Origin: Bifidobacterium sp. WK041_4_12
Lineage (GTDB): Bacteria > Actinomycetota > Actinomycetes > Actinomycetales > Bifidobacteriaceae
Length of the DNA stretch: 64,000 nucleotides
Direction: 5' to 3'
Assembly (NCBI RefSeq): GCF_041080795.1
Contig: NZ_CP129674.1
Span: 1-64,000 of the forward strand
Shown here: piece by piece, positions 1 through 13,737 of the stretch
Layout of the letters: the number at the start of each line of letters is the position of its first letter
Numbering within the stretch: position 1 is the first letter of the stretch
Program-made: the position numbers and the translations under genes
Notes under the pieces: generated by a model
What the model saw: the letters and a program-made list of their open reading frames with translations, nothing else
Database searches by the model: none
Told to the model about the DNA's origin: nothing

Positions 1-24
1 TCGTGGTTGTTTTTGGATATGTGT

Positions 25-57
25 GGGCCTCGGGGAGCTGTGCTCTACCCGAGGCCC
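25..57 (-). terminator. rRNA operon terminator hairpin
   Basis: A perfect 10-bp inverted repeat (GGGCCTCGGG and CCCGAGGCCC) encloses a 13-nt loop, 12 bases beyond the 3' end of 5S rRNA on the reverse strand. No strong U-tract follows, so termination strength is inferred from the stem and its position. Confidence 0.7.
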
Positions 58-68
58 GTATCGTGTGA

Positions 69-185
69 AGCGACGACGTGCTACTCTCCCACACCCTAAC
101 GAGTGCAGTACCATCGCCGTGCTAGGTCTTAGCTTCCAGGTTCGGAATGGAACTGGGCGTTTCCCCTAGGCTATGGTCGCCGCAA
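69..185 (-). rRNA. rrf: 5S ribosomal RNA
   Basis: The reverse strand reads as a typical 5S rRNA, including the conserved TTCCATTCCGAACC segment and complementary 5' and 3' ends. Its length of about 117 nt is normal. It is the last gene of the reverse-strand 16S-23S-5S operon. The ends are accurate to a few bases. Confidence 0.95.
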
Positions 186-344
186 ATCTTTGATTATCCA
201 CACCCTTTCAAGGGGCATGGGACTGTGGTCGCTTGGGAACCGGACAGTGGACGCTTTGCTATTTCATCGATCGCTGCAGTCAACAAGTGCTCCTTGTCGC
301 CGAGATGATGCCAGAAGGACCTGCACACCCACCCATCCTAGAAG

Positions 345-5310
<4,966 letters not shown>

Positions 5311-6006
5311 AAAACCATGAAGAGCCAAAAACGACTCTCAAAAATAATTCATATTGACGGATTCGTCAAAAAAAACGAACCACACAAAAAATCGGCAATC
5401 ATTAAGTCCTCCCAGACACCCAGCAAAACCAGGCTCATGCCGAACTGGCAATTAATTGACTATAAAAAGTAGTACAAATACGCTCTTGAGTTCTCAAACC
5501 ACCACCACACCAACAAGCTTCGTTCTCTCTCGTGGAGAAGTCCGCCGTATTGAGCAGCGAAGTACAAACATACACTCATTTCGGCTGTTTCGCATCTTGG
5601 TGGGCACAGTGAAGCCGAGAACCGTTGCAAATAAACGTTTCTCTCGGCGTGTTGGATTTGAGCATAATCCTACCTACATCTCAGATTACTCCAACTCAAG
5701 ACCGCTCAGCGGATTGAAATTTCTCCGCTGACGGCGTGTCGTCATCTTCATTATGGCTTCCGGTCGGTTAACGCGGTATTTCCATCATTTGAACTTCATG
5801 TCATGCCATTCATAAGAACATTCATAAGAGCCCCGGTATTGCCATACAGAGAAGAAAGCACAGAACTCGCTCTGCTTCCACATCCACTGCGCGGCAGAGA
5901 GGCAGAAACGCAGAAACGCAGCGAGGTGGCTACACCTATTCCGTATTCACTTTCCGTATTCACCCCTGCCGAAACTGCGCACACATCAGCGTGGTAAGAC
6001 TTGAGT
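5311..6006. other. rRNA leader and promoter region, no gene
   Basis: This stretch of about 700 bases lies between the divergent 16S rRNA and the Sir2 gene. On the reverse strand it holds the pre-16S leader with TTGAGAACTCAAGAGCG (around 5,480-5,500), a hairpin pairing GCCGAGA-type arms near 5,612-5,650, and an upstream promoter candidate. A 33-base imperfect hairpin with CAGCGG/CCGCTG arms lies at about 5,705-5,728. A short forward reading frame at 5,803-5,997 has no ribosome binding site and no recognisable protein features, so it is not called. Confidence 0.6.
5671..5699 (-). promoter_or_regulatory. candidate rRNA operon promoter
   Basis: On the reverse strand TTGAGT (5,694-5,699) is separated by exactly 17 bases from TAGGTA (5,671-5,676). 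It lies about 360 bases upstream of 16S, with the conserved leader element between them. Both boxes are imperfect and further rrn promoters may exist. Confidence 0.4.
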
Positions 6007-6768
6007 ATGACTACAAAGATTGCAGTATTGACAGGCGCAGGCATTTCAACGTCAGCCGGCATTCCCGACTTTCGCGGTCCGAATGGCGTGTGGACGAAGC
6101 ACCCGGAGCAAATGAATGTATATGACATTGATTCATTCCTCTCAGACAAGGAGTCACGCGAATACTCGTGGCGTTGGCAGAAGGAATCTCCAGTCTGGGG
6201 GGCACAGCCCGGTGTTGCGCATAAGGCCCTGGCGAAGCTTGAACAGGCTGGACTGCTGACCTTGCTCGCAACGCAGAATTTCGATGCACTGCATGAGAAG
6301 GCCGGCAACAGTGCCGATGTCATCGTCAATCTGCACGGAAGCATTGGCACATCACACTGCATGAAATGCGGCGCGGCATATGACACCGCTGACATCATGA
6401 ACGACCTGGACAACAATCCAGATCCGCATTGCCGTCGCAAGCTGCCGTACAAGAGCAATATGCCATGCAACGGAATCATCAAAACCGATGTCGTCTATTT
6501 TGGTCAGGCATTACCGGATGGGGCAATGGAGAAAAGCATGCGGATGGCATCATCCGCAGATGAATTCTGGGTCATCGGTTCGACGCTGGAAGTCTACCCG
6601 GCGGCATCACTGGTGCCCGTGGCAGTTCAGGCTGGCGTGCCGGTAACCATCATGAACATGGGCCACACCCAATACGATTCGATTGCATCGCGGCTGATCC
6701 ATGACCCAATTCAAGATGCCCTTCCGAAGTTGGTTGACGAAACCATTGCCGCAGCCAAAAAGGCCTAA
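6007..6768 (+). CDS. Sir2 family NAD-dependent protein deacylase
   Basis: This is a sirtuin of 253 residues, which removes acyl groups from lysines using NAD. It shows GAGIS (residues 10-14), IPDFRG, TQNFD (89-93; usually TQNID), the catalytic His110 in NLHG, and VVYFGQALP in place of the usual VVxFGE. Four cysteines could hold the structural zinc, but the spacing CxxC-x20-C-x11-C is wider than usual because about eight residues separate the last pair. ATG at 6,007 is preferred to an in-frame TTG two codons upstream. There is no Shine-Dalgarno sequence, so it may be read from a leaderless or nearly leaderless mRNA. It is convergent with the iron uptake operon, with a 13-base gap. Confidence 0.9.
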   Translation: MTTKIAVLTGAGISTSAGIPDFRGPNGVWTKHPEQMNVYDIDSFLSDKESREYSWRWQKESPVWGAQPGVAHKALAKLEQAGLLTLLATQNFDALHEKAGNSADVIVNLHGSIGTSHCMKCGAAYDTADIMNDLDNNPDPHCRRKLPYKSNMPCNGIIKTDVVYFGQALPDGAMEKSMRMASSADEFWVIGSTLEVYPAASLVPVAVQAGVPVTIMNMGHTQYDSIASRLIHDPIQDALPKLVDETIAAAKKA

Positions 6769-6781
6769 GCAGCGAAGCTCC

Positions 6782-7816
6782 CTACATTTCTGGTTTGCCG
6801 GCCCGCCAATATCCCATGAAAGCCACCGCTGAACGGTTAACGCCGAACTGCTGCACGATCATGCGGCGAAGCGTTCGAATAACCGAAGCCTCACCGGCCA
6901 TCCACGAGTAGAACGAACGGCCAGTCGCCGATTCCGGCGTCTCCCACAGCAAATCCTTATCGACATCCACATCCTCCAGTGCCGAGGACTGGCTTGCAGC
7001 ACCGTTCGCCGATGCACGTCCCGGATTGAGCATGGTCTGATTCGTTGCAGCATACTTACGCATGCGCGTTATCAGGCTTGCACCACGCTCGATTGTCGGT
7101 TCTGTGGCGTGACAGGACTGTGACCGAGCCACCCAGTCAACGGTGAGGCCCAGATCTTCTGCGTTGCGAAAGCCCTCCGTCTGCTTCAAGGCTGCGATGT
7201 CCTCTTGGTACGGGATTTCGAGCAGCACCATGCCCTGACCATGCCAGGATGCCTGGTGAAGCGAACTCAGGATGCCGCCGATGCCTGGCACCGCAGTCTC
7301 ATCGCCAATCAGCAAGAGATGCTTCGCATCGCCAGGATGAAAATCAATGCCCTCTGCCGAATGAATGGAATGCGCGTCCGGGCCGATGACGAAGATTTCG
7401 TCACCCGGCTGTGCCCTCTGCGCGAAGGCACCAGCGGGCCCGGGATTGGCATGCAGCACGCAATCGACGGTGAGCTGACAGGATTGTGGATCGATTGCTC
7501 GAATCGTATAAGTTCTCATGGGATTGCGGTCCTTGGGCGGCAGCGCGCACCATCGCTCCCACCACGAACCCTGTTGAACGGCTTGCGGTGAACACATGTC
7601 AGGGTCACCCCAGCGGTTCCCATCGAGCGGCAGCAGCAGTTTCATCCTCTGATCGAAGCCGTCCGTTCCAAAGTTAACGAGATCATCGCCTTCGAATACC
7701 AGCCTGACAAAGCTTGGCGAAAGCGGGATGCGTTGTGCTACATGCACGCGATACGGCCTTGATCCTGGACGATCATCCTTATCAATCCGCTGAGATGAGA
7801 CATGGATTGCATTCAT
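6782..7816 (-). CDS. siderophore-interacting protein (FAD ferric-siderophore reductase)
   Basis: The protein has 344 residues and belongs to the SIP/ViuB family, which reduces iron from imported ferric siderophores in the cytoplasm. It has the FAD-binding RTYTIRAID (101-109), the HANPGPAGAFAQ segment, LLIGDETAVPGI (168-179) and the family C-terminus GEASVIRTLRR...YWRAGKPE. Residues of about 235-300 form a serine- and alanine-rich insertion compared with the usual compact fold. The start codon overlaps the ATPase stop by four bases (ATGA), with AAGGAG five bases upstream, so it is translationally coupled as the last gene of the iron operon. Confidence 0.9.
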   Translation of the reverse strand: MNAIHVSSQRIDKDDRPGSRPYRVHVAQRIPLSPSFVRLVFEGDDLVNFGTDGFDQRMKLLLPLDGNRWGDPDMCSPQAVQQGSWWERWCALPPKDRNPMRTYTIRAIDPQSCQLTVDCVLHANPGPAGAFAQRAQPGDEIFVIGPDAHSIHSAEGIDFHPGDAKHLLLIGDETAVPGIGGILSSLHQASWHGQGMVLLEIPYQEDIAALKQTEGFRNAEDLGLTVDWVARSQSCHATEPTIERGASLITRMRKYAATNQTMLNPGRASANGAASQSSALEDVDVDKDLLWETPESATGRSFYSWMAGEASVIRTLRRMIVQQFGVNRSAVAFMGYWRAGKPEM

Positions 7817-8694
7817 AGCTTCTCCTTATCGAGGATTGCGCGCTTTGGAGCCAAAGCATGGCGTGAGTCGGCGATAATCATGGGCGTTTGACTTTCAGGA
7901 TCCTGGATGATGCGCACATCCATACCGAACACTCGTCTGATTACATCTGGGGTGACGACCTCGCTCGGCGTGCCAAAGGTGTCACACGCTCCATCTTTCA
8001 TGGCAAGAATCCAGTCGGCGTACCGTGCGGCCAGGTTGATATCATGAATGACCATGATGATGGTGATGCCGTCGATTGCATTTAAATCGGCAAGCAAATC
8101 AAGAACTTCAAGCTGATAGGCGACATCGAGATATGTGGTCGGTTCATCGAGAAGAAGAATATCCGTATCTTGAGCCAGCGTAAGAGCAATCCAGGCACGC
8201 TGACGCTGACCTCCAGAAAGCTGGTCAACGATGCGATCAGCGAACTCGCCCATATGCGTGACTTCAAGAGCATGCTCGACGGCATCCTGATCCTGCTTGG
8301 ACCATGATGAACCGAATCTATGATAGGGATATCTCCCTCGTGAAACCAGATCGAACACAGTGATGCCCTCTGGCGCAATGGGCGATTGCGGCAATATACC
8401 TAGCTGCGTGGCGATGCGCTTGGTAGGGAGCGTGGCAAGGTCATGGCCGTTGAGAACGACCGTGCCTCCCTGTGGCTTCACCAATCGGGCCAAGGCTCGC
8501 AGGAAGGTTGACTTACCGCAGCCATTCGCACCGATTATGGCGCCTATCTGACCACCATGAGCATCAAGATCAACGCCCTTGACCGCAAGATGCTTGCCAT
8601 AGGCGACACGTATCTTATGAGCCGAAAGACTTGCACGCTCAGATTGCGATTTACCGGAGTTCCGGGGATTCGCTGGAAGCTTCTGCAGTTTCAT
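7813..8694 (-). CDS. iron-siderophore ABC transporter ATP-binding protein
   Basis: This 293-residue ATPase is of the FecE/FepC type. Walker A is GANGCGKST (55-63), the signature is LSGGQRQRAW, and Walker B with its extension is ILLLDEPTTYLDVAYQLEVLDLL. The TTYLD wording is typical of iron-siderophore importers. It energises the two FecCD permeases encoded just upstream (two bases from the first) and is coupled to the downstream reductase. The first 25 residues are a variable polar tail. Confidence 0.93.
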   Translation of the reverse strand: MKLQKLPANPRNSGKSQSERASLSAHKIRVAYGKHLAVKGVDLDAHGGQIGAIIGANGCGKSTFLRALARLVKPQGGTVVLNGHDLATLPTKRIATQLGILPQSPIAPEGITVFDLVSRGRYPYHRFGSSWSKQDQDAVEHALEVTHMGEFADRIVDQLSGGQRQRAWIALTLAQDTDILLLDEPTTYLDVAYQLEVLDLLADLNAIDGITIIMVIHDINLAARYADWILAMKDGACDTFGTPSEVVTPDVIRRVFGMDVRIIQDPESQTPMIIADSRHALAPKRAILDKEKL

Positions 8695-8696
8695 GG

Positions 8697-9722
8697 TTAC
8701 GATTCCTTCCGCATGGACAAGTACATGAGCACGACCAGCACAGGTCCGCCAACGACACTGGTAACCACACCTACCGGGAATTGTGTGCCGGAAGCATGCT
8801 GAGCAATGATGTCAGAGCCAAGAACGAGGCAAGACCCCACCAAACCGGATGTGGCAATTGCGGAAGATCCTGAATGAATCAGACGCACGGCGATTGGCCC
8901 GGCGAGGAAGGACACGAATGCAATAGGCCCAACGGCACTGGTTGCAATGGACAGCATCAGCACAGCGGTGATGACAATCGCAGCTCTCGAAAGACCAACC
9001 CTGACACCAAGCCCGGCAGCAACATCATCTCCAAGACGCAACATATCGAGCTGACGACTTAACGGCATAACTGCAGCAAGGCCAAGGACGAGGGTTATCA
9101 AGGTGATGATCACATATGTCCAATCCGAGTCGGCAAGACTGCCGGTAAGCCATCGTGATGCAGATTGAATGTCCCACTGGTCAGCCCGAATCAGCATCCA
9201 GGAGCTGACGGCATTGAGCATGGCTCCGATGGCAATGCCAATCAATACCAGCCGCTGAGGGGCAAATCCATGATGGAAGGTGAGCATGGCGACGACAATT
9301 GCCGTCGTGAGACCGCCAACGATGGCGAAAACGCTGAGTTCCAGACCAGAAATGCCGAGAACGACGATGCCGAAAACAGCTGCCGTATTCGCACCTTCCG
9401 TAATGCCGATGATGTCTGGACTGGCAAGCGGATTATGCAGCAACCGTTGGAAGCTTGCTCCAGCCATCCCGAAAAGCGCACCGCATGCAAAGGCCGTCAA
9501 CGCTCGCGGCAATCTGATCTCACCTATCACAAAGGTGATGCCACCAGGGGCACGACTCGTGATGACTTTCATCACGTCGTTGAACGTATACAGAGAGTCG
9601 CCTGCGATGATGTCAATGTAAAGAAGCGCCAGAGCAAGAACGAGCAGCGATGCAATCACCACTGCGGCACGCTGTGACGATATCCGTGCAGCAAGTGACT
9701 TTTCGTCGTGTGTTGGGTTCAT
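8697..9722 (-). CDS. iron-siderophore ABC transporter permease (FecCD family)
   Basis: This polytopic membrane protein has 341 residues, about nine to ten hydrophobic segments and FecCD-family patterns (GEIRLPRALTAFACGALFGMAGASFQRLLHNPLASPDIIG split over residues of about 65-105; SAVGPIAFVSFLAGPIAVRL later). ATG at 9,722 is chosen because it follows the upstream permease stop by 11 bases and has GAAGG upstream. A longer frame to 9,779 would overlap the previous gene and adds a non-membrane tail. It should form a heterodimer with the next permease. Confidence 0.9.
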   Translation of the reverse strand: MNPTHDEKSLAARISSQRAAVVIASLLVLALALLYIDIIAGDSLYTFNDVMKVITSRAPGGITFVIGEIRLPRALTAFACGALFGMAGASFQRLLHNPLASPDIIGITEGANTAAVFGIVVLGISGLELSVFAIVGGLTTAIVVAMLTFHHGFAPQRLVLIGIAIGAMLNAVSSWMLIRADQWDIQSASRWLTGSLADSDWTYVIITLITLVLGLAAVMPLSRQLDMLRLGDDVAAGLGVRVGLSRAAIVITAVLMLSIATSAVGPIAFVSFLAGPIAVRLIHSGSSAIATSGLVGSCLVLGSDIIAQHASGTQFPVGVVTSVVGGPVLVVLMYLSMRKES

Positions 9723-9733
9723 GATATCTGCCT

Positions 9734-10753
9734 TCAGACCTGGCGAAGCATTCGACCGCGAGCAAGCGCGATGAAGCATGGAGCACCGATGATGGCGGTG
9801 ACAATGCCTACCTCAACGTCGGAGGGACGTGTGAGGATGCGGCCTATGATATCGGCTGCAAGCAGCAAGATTGGGCCGAGAACCGCCGAAGCAGCAAGAA
9901 TGTGACGATAATCCGAACCGACAAGCAGCCGTGCAGCATGGGGAACGACCAGACCGACAAATCCGATTGGTCCTGCCAGCGATGTCGTTGCAGCCGAAAG
10001 CAGCACGGCAGCAATCCAGGCCATGCCGCGAGTGAATTTCACCCGGCTTCCCAATCCTTGTGCGAGTTCATCGCCCATGGCAAGGGCATTGATGCCCGGA
10101 ATCGTGAGGAGCGCAAGAAGCAAGCCACCCACAAGCAGCGGAAGCACTGGAAGCATCAAGGCAAACCGTGCTCCGGAAAGACCTCCTACCTGCCAGAAGC
10201 GATAGGTTGAAATCACCTGAATGCGAGGCAGCAGCAAGGCCGAGGTAAGCGAGGACAGCATGGCGGTGACGACAGCGCCAGCAAGCGTAAGTTTCAAGAC
10301 CGTGGCACCGCTTGGGCCCATTGAGCCGAGAATCCACACGGCAAGAGCAGCTATCGATGAACCGATCAGAGCCACCCAGACATACTGCCTTGGAGCGCTC
10401 AATCCGAAAAACGACATGGAAACCACTACAGCGAAGGCCGCCCCGCTGTTCAATCCAAGAATCGAAGGATCAGCGAGAGGATTTCGCGTCATGCCCTGCA
10501 TAAGGGTTCCAGCAACAGCGAGCGCAATGCCTGCAAGAATTCCAAGTATCGTCCGAGGAACGCGAAGTCTCACTGCCGCCGCCGAAATGCTGGAATCAGC
10601 AGGGTCTGCAAATGCGTGAAACACTTCGTTGACCGGTATGGTTCGAGAACCGATTGCGACGGACACGAGGCATAACACCATGAGCGTGACACATCCCAAG
10701 CAGAGAAATAGCGTCAAACGGCCATTTCTTGATCTCGACACGGTATTATTCAT
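9734..10753 (-). CDS. iron-siderophore ABC transporter permease (FecCD family)
   Basis: This is the second FecCD permease (339 residues, about nine to ten membrane spans). The N-terminal span is followed by LRVPRTILGILAGIALAVAG, MQGMTRNPLADPSILG and, near the C-terminus, LAGPIGFVGLVVPHAAR, all hallmarks of the family. It lies 100 bases after the substrate-binding lipoprotein gene and 11 bases before the partner permease. A GGATGGGG stretch precedes the start. Confidence 0.92.
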   Translation of the reverse strand: MNNTVSRSRNGRLTLFLCLGCVTLMVLCLVSVAIGSRTIPVNEVFHAFADPADSSISAAAVRLRVPRTILGILAGIALAVAGTLMQGMTRNPLADPSILGLNSGAAFAVVVSMSFFGLSAPRQYVWVALIGSSIAALAVWILGSMGPSGATVLKLTLAGAVVTAMLSSLTSALLLPRIQVISTYRFWQVGGLSGARFALMLPVLPLLVGGLLLALLTIPGINALAMGDELAQGLGSRVKFTRGMAWIAAVLLSAATTSLAGPIGFVGLVVPHAARLLVGSDYRHILAASAVLGPILLLAADIIGRILTRPSDVEVGIVTAIIGAPCFIALARGRMLRQV

Positions 10754-10853
10754 TCCCCATCCACAGTCTTATTCGCGAGCATTGCAACATATGTGGCGCT
10801 GCGCCTGCACCTCCAGAACGACAGGCAGAACGACGAGCTGGCTCGCACGCTCA

Positions 10854-11987
10854 TCAGATGTTATCCGCTGCCTTCGAAAGAAGTCCGACATATTGATCCA
10901 CAGTGGCAGGGATCGACAGCGCTGACGGTGCTATGGCGGATTCCAGAGCAGATGAGTTGTCGATGACTACAACGGATCCGCGCTTGACCGCAGGGATCTT
11001 ACCGATGAGCGGATCGGCCTGAAGTGTTTTGAGCGTCGAGCTATCGCCATAGGTGACGATAATGTCTACGTCGTCGAGTTGGTCAACGTTTTCACTGGAG
11101 ATGTCTTTGTAGAAGGATTTGGTACTGGCAGAAATCTTCTTCACCGATGCCGGGGTCCGAAGTCCGAGATCGTTGAGGAATCCAGCACGGGTATCGAGTG
11201 TGGTGTAGACGCTGACCGTTGAAAGCTTGGTGGTGTCGAAATACATGACCGCAGCCGTTTTGTCCTTGATGTTCGGCTTGGCGTCGACAGCCTTCTTGAT
11301 GGCAGTTTCATCATCGGCGAGCACCTGCTTGCCCTTGGCTTGCATGTTCAGTGCCTTCGCTGCAATGGTAACGACATCGCGCCAAGGCGTTGCCCAGGCT
11401 TCCTTGGGATAGGCCAGCGTTGGAGCGATTTTGCTCAAGGTCTGGTATTGCTGCCGCGTGATGCCGGATTGTGTCGCTACGATCAGGTCTGGATTGCTGG
11501 ATGCGATGGCCTCCGTATCGATGCTGTCTGATTCATCATGCAGTTTGGGTGCCTTGCTGCCGGTTCCACCAAGCTCCTTCAGCTTTGCGGAAGTCCAGCT
11601 GTACATCCCATTCTGGGCATCGCCGTCTGACACTTTTGGCATATCAACTGGAATGACACCGAGCGAAAGCACGGCATCGTAGGTTGTCCATCCAACGGTT
11701 GAGATGCGAGTTGGCTTGCTCTTGAGCGTGACGGAACCATAAGTATTCTTGATGGTTATTGGGTATCCGCTTGCGGAATCGGAGTCTTTTGACGACGCGG
11801 TTGAACCAGCGGTTGATCCGCATGCCGCCGTAAAGCCCAAGCCCAGTGCCATGATTCCCGCTACGACGAGCCTCAGCGTTTTTCTGGTCTGATTCGTCCT
11901 GTTCGGTGCGCTGGTGGAATCGAAGTGAGTCACCTCAGCTTCCTCGGTCGCATTACCTGTGAAATGTACCTGGTCTGCCAAGGACAT
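10854..11987 (-). CDS. iron-siderophore substrate-binding lipoprotein
   Basis: This FepB/FhuD-type periplasmic-binding-fold lipoprotein (377 residues) captures ferric siderophores outside the membrane. The lipobox is GFTAAC with the acylated Cys56, and the mature part shows VTLKSKPTRISTVGWTTYDAVLSLGVIPV, typical of the family. An unusual 36-residue polar tail precedes the hydrophobic signal core. ATG at 11,987 has AGGAG seven bases upstream; a TTG codon directly before it is not needed. It is the first gene of the five-gene iron operon. Confidence 0.9.
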   Translation of the reverse strand: MSLADQVHFTGNATEEAEVTHFDSTSAPNRTNQTRKTLRLVVAGIMALGLGFTAACGSTAGSTASSKDSDSASGYPITIKNTYGSVTLKSKPTRISTVGWTTYDAVLSLGVIPVDMPKVSDGDAQNGMYSWTSAKLKELGGTGSKAPKLHDESDSIDTEAIASSNPDLIVATQSGITRQQYQTLSKIAPTLAYPKEAWATPWRDVVTIAAKALNMQAKGKQVLADDETAIKKAVDAKPNIKDKTAAVMYFDTTKLSTVSVYTTLDTRAGFLNDLGLRTPASVKKISASTKSFYKDISSENVDQLDDVDIIVTYGDSSTLKTLQADPLIGKIPAVKRGSVVVIDNSSALESAIAPSALSIPATVDQYVGLLSKAADNI

Positions 11988-12125
11988 CAACAGCTCCTCT
12001 CTTGTGTTCTTCTTGCCGTGCTCAGTTTCGCGAAATCAGCGTGTATGCGCACTGACGAAAGCATCTCATGTGGTGCCTTGCCACGGATTGCATGGAAAAG
12101 TTATCCGCATTCTCTCTGCACCTGC

Positions 12126-12159
12126 AATGTAGCAAATAAGTCTTGTTTTCAACAGACTT
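12126..12159 (-). promoter_or_regulatory. candidate iron-operon promoter with overlapping palindrome
   Basis: On the reverse strand a 22-base dyad (AAGTCT, 10-base centre, AGACTT; 12,138-12,159) overlaps a TTGAAA box (12,147-12,152), which is 15 bases from TACATT (12,126-12,131). It lies about 140 bases upstream of the binding protein gene. The dyad does not match the usual 19-bp DtxR/IdeR box. The rest of the 344-base interval from 11,988 to 12,331 shows no gene. Confidence 0.3.
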
Positions 12160-12318
12160 GATTTTTCATGGCAAGCAGGGTAAAGCGGTGACTTCTGGAG
12201 ATTGGCGCAGACGAAAAACACGCTGATTGGCAGATTGTGGGAGTCATTGTGTGAGCCATTGCGGGAGGCTGCGTCTCAAGTCTTGACATCATGCGGGTGT
12301 CGTGACTGGTGCGTGGTT

Positions 12319-12324
12319 CATAAT
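12319..12324 (+). promoter_or_regulatory. candidate -10 box giving leaderless ilvA mRNA
   Basis: CATAAT lies seven bases before the ilvA ATG and no Shine-Dalgarno sequence is present between them. A transcript starting at the usual distance from this box would begin at the start codon. No good -35 box is seen at 16-18 bases. Confidence 0.4.
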
Positions 12325-12331
12325 GTGAGAC

Positions 12332-13594
12332 ATGCAATCTGAACTCATTGAGAAGTTTCTCTCGCGAAACCATGTTGAAGATCTGAATAACGCAGCGCAA
12401 CGGCTTTCGGGTACCGTTCGCCATACGGACATTGTTCCGTCACAGATTTTGAGTGACATGAGCGGTTTCTCCGTTGACCTGAAACCTGAGAACCTGCAGC
12501 GCACAGGCTCATTCAAGATCCGTGGTGCGTACAACAAGATTGCGTCATTGCCGCAAAGTCAGCTGGACAAGGGCATCATCACCGCTTCAGCGGGCAACCA
12601 TGCGCAGGGAGTCGCATACGCGGCACGCGAGCGCGGAGCGAAGGCCACCATCGTCATGCCACAGATCACGCCGCCCCTCAAAGTGGATGCGACGCGAGCC
12701 TTTGGTGCCGAAGTGGTGCTCGAAGGCAGTGTATTCGATGAAAGCTTTGCCTATGCGGTTCAACAGGCAGAAGAGCATGACCTCACCTTCGTTCACCCCT
12801 TCGATGACTATGACGTCATCTGCGGGCAGGGCACCATCGCCTTGGAAATACTCAATGATGTGCCCGATGTAACCGACATTGTCGTGCCGATGGGTGGTGG
12901 CGGTCTGGCCGCAGGCATAGCCATGGCCGTGAAAAGTTTCAAGCCGGGGGTACATGTGATTGGTGCAACCCCGGAAGGTTCTCCCGCCTGGCATGATTCA
13001 TTTGCTGCGGGGCATGTGGTTGAAGCTCCAAGCGTGAATACATCTGCCGAAGGCGTCGCCGTCAAAAAACCGGGTGATTTGACCTTCAGTCTGCTGAATC
13101 AGTATCTCGATGATCTCGTCATGGTGAGCGAACGTGATATTTCCGAGATGATCCTCTTGATGTTGGAGAAGCACAAGCTGGTTGTCGAGGCTGCTGGCGC
13201 GGTTTCTCTGGCAGCATTGAACAGGCTCTCCACAAGCCAGGTCTTCCAAAAAGCACCGGGGAAGCATGTCGTCGTTCCCATTCTTTCGGGAGGAAACATT
13301 GACACCGTCACGATTGGGGCTGTTATTCAGCGAGGCATGATTTCTCGCGGACGAATCATGCAGTTTGGGGTGGAACTGCCAGACGTGCCGGGGCAGTTGG
13401 CAGCCATTGCCAATCTTCTCGCGACGCTCAGGGCCAACGTGATTGAGCTCAACCATGATCAGTTCAAGGCTTCCGGACATTACCGCAACGGAGTGCTGCT
13501 TGAGGTCACAGTCGAAACGAACGGGCCGGATCATATCGCACTCATTTTGGATACATTGCGCACCAAAGGCTTCCGGGTACGGCAAGAATACTGA
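12332..13594 (+). CDS. ilvA: threonine ammonia-lyase (threonine dehydratase)
   Basis: This PLP enzyme (420 residues) deaminates threonine to 2-oxobutanoate, the entry step to isoleucine. The PLP lysine is Lys62 in GSFKIRGAYNK, with SAGNHAQG (86-93) and the glycine-rich phosphate loop MGGGGLAAG following. A C-terminal ACT-like domain (from about residue 345, LPDVPGQLAAIANLLA) suggests amino acid feedback. The length fits the short, single-regulatory-domain form. No ribosome binding site is visible, and a -10-like CATAAT sits seven bases upstream, so translation may start on a leaderless mRNA. Confidence 0.93.
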   Translation: MQSELIEKFLSRNHVEDLNNAAQRLSGTVRHTDIVPSQILSDMSGFSVDLKPENLQRTGSFKIRGAYNKIASLPQSQLDKGIITASAGNHAQGVAYAARERGAKATIVMPQITPPLKVDATRAFGAEVVLEGSVFDESFAYAVQQAEEHDLTFVHPFDDYDVICGQGTIALEILNDVPDVTDIVVPMGGGGLAAGIAMAVKSFKPGVHVIGATPEGSPAWHDSFAAGHVVEAPSVNTSAEGVAVKKPGDLTFSLLNQYLDDLVMVSERDISEMILLMLEKHKLVVEAAGAVSLAALNRLSTSQVFQKAPGKHVVVPILSGGNIDTVTIGAVIQRGMISRGRIMQFGVELPDVPGQLAAIANLLATLRANVIELNHDQFKASGHYRNGVLLEVTVETNGPDHIALILDTLRTKGFRVRQEY

Positions 13595-13624
13595 TTTTCG
13601 CCGCATTGTTGCCTGTTGATTCGC

Positions 13625-13723
13625 TCATTGTGAACTTCGCAAAGTATCAACGCATATTTTTGGCCTTTTCACGCACCAATTACGCCATTTTTTAGCGTTT
13701 GTACTTTGACAAGTTCACAATGA
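13625..13723. repeat. 99-bp element with 29-bp inverted repeats
   Basis: Two 29-base arms (13,625-13,653 and 13,695-13,723) match at 25 of 29 positions. The outer 13 bases, TCATTGTGAACTT, are perfect, and the arms enclose 41 bases. The element fills the gap between the convergent ilvA and alpha-glucosidase genes. It could act as a bidirectional terminator or be a small miniature transposon; no target duplication is evident. Confidence 0.75.
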
Positions 13724-13737
13724 ACATAGTTGTTGCG

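Noticed and set aside
5803..5997. 64-codon forward frame before the Sir2 gene
   Set aside because: No ribosome binding site or similarity, in the rRNA upstream region.
13625..13723. CRISPR-like or IS remnant reading
   Set aside because: There are only two inverted arms, no spaced direct repeats and no transposase fragment; no CRISPR array was seen anywhere in the window.
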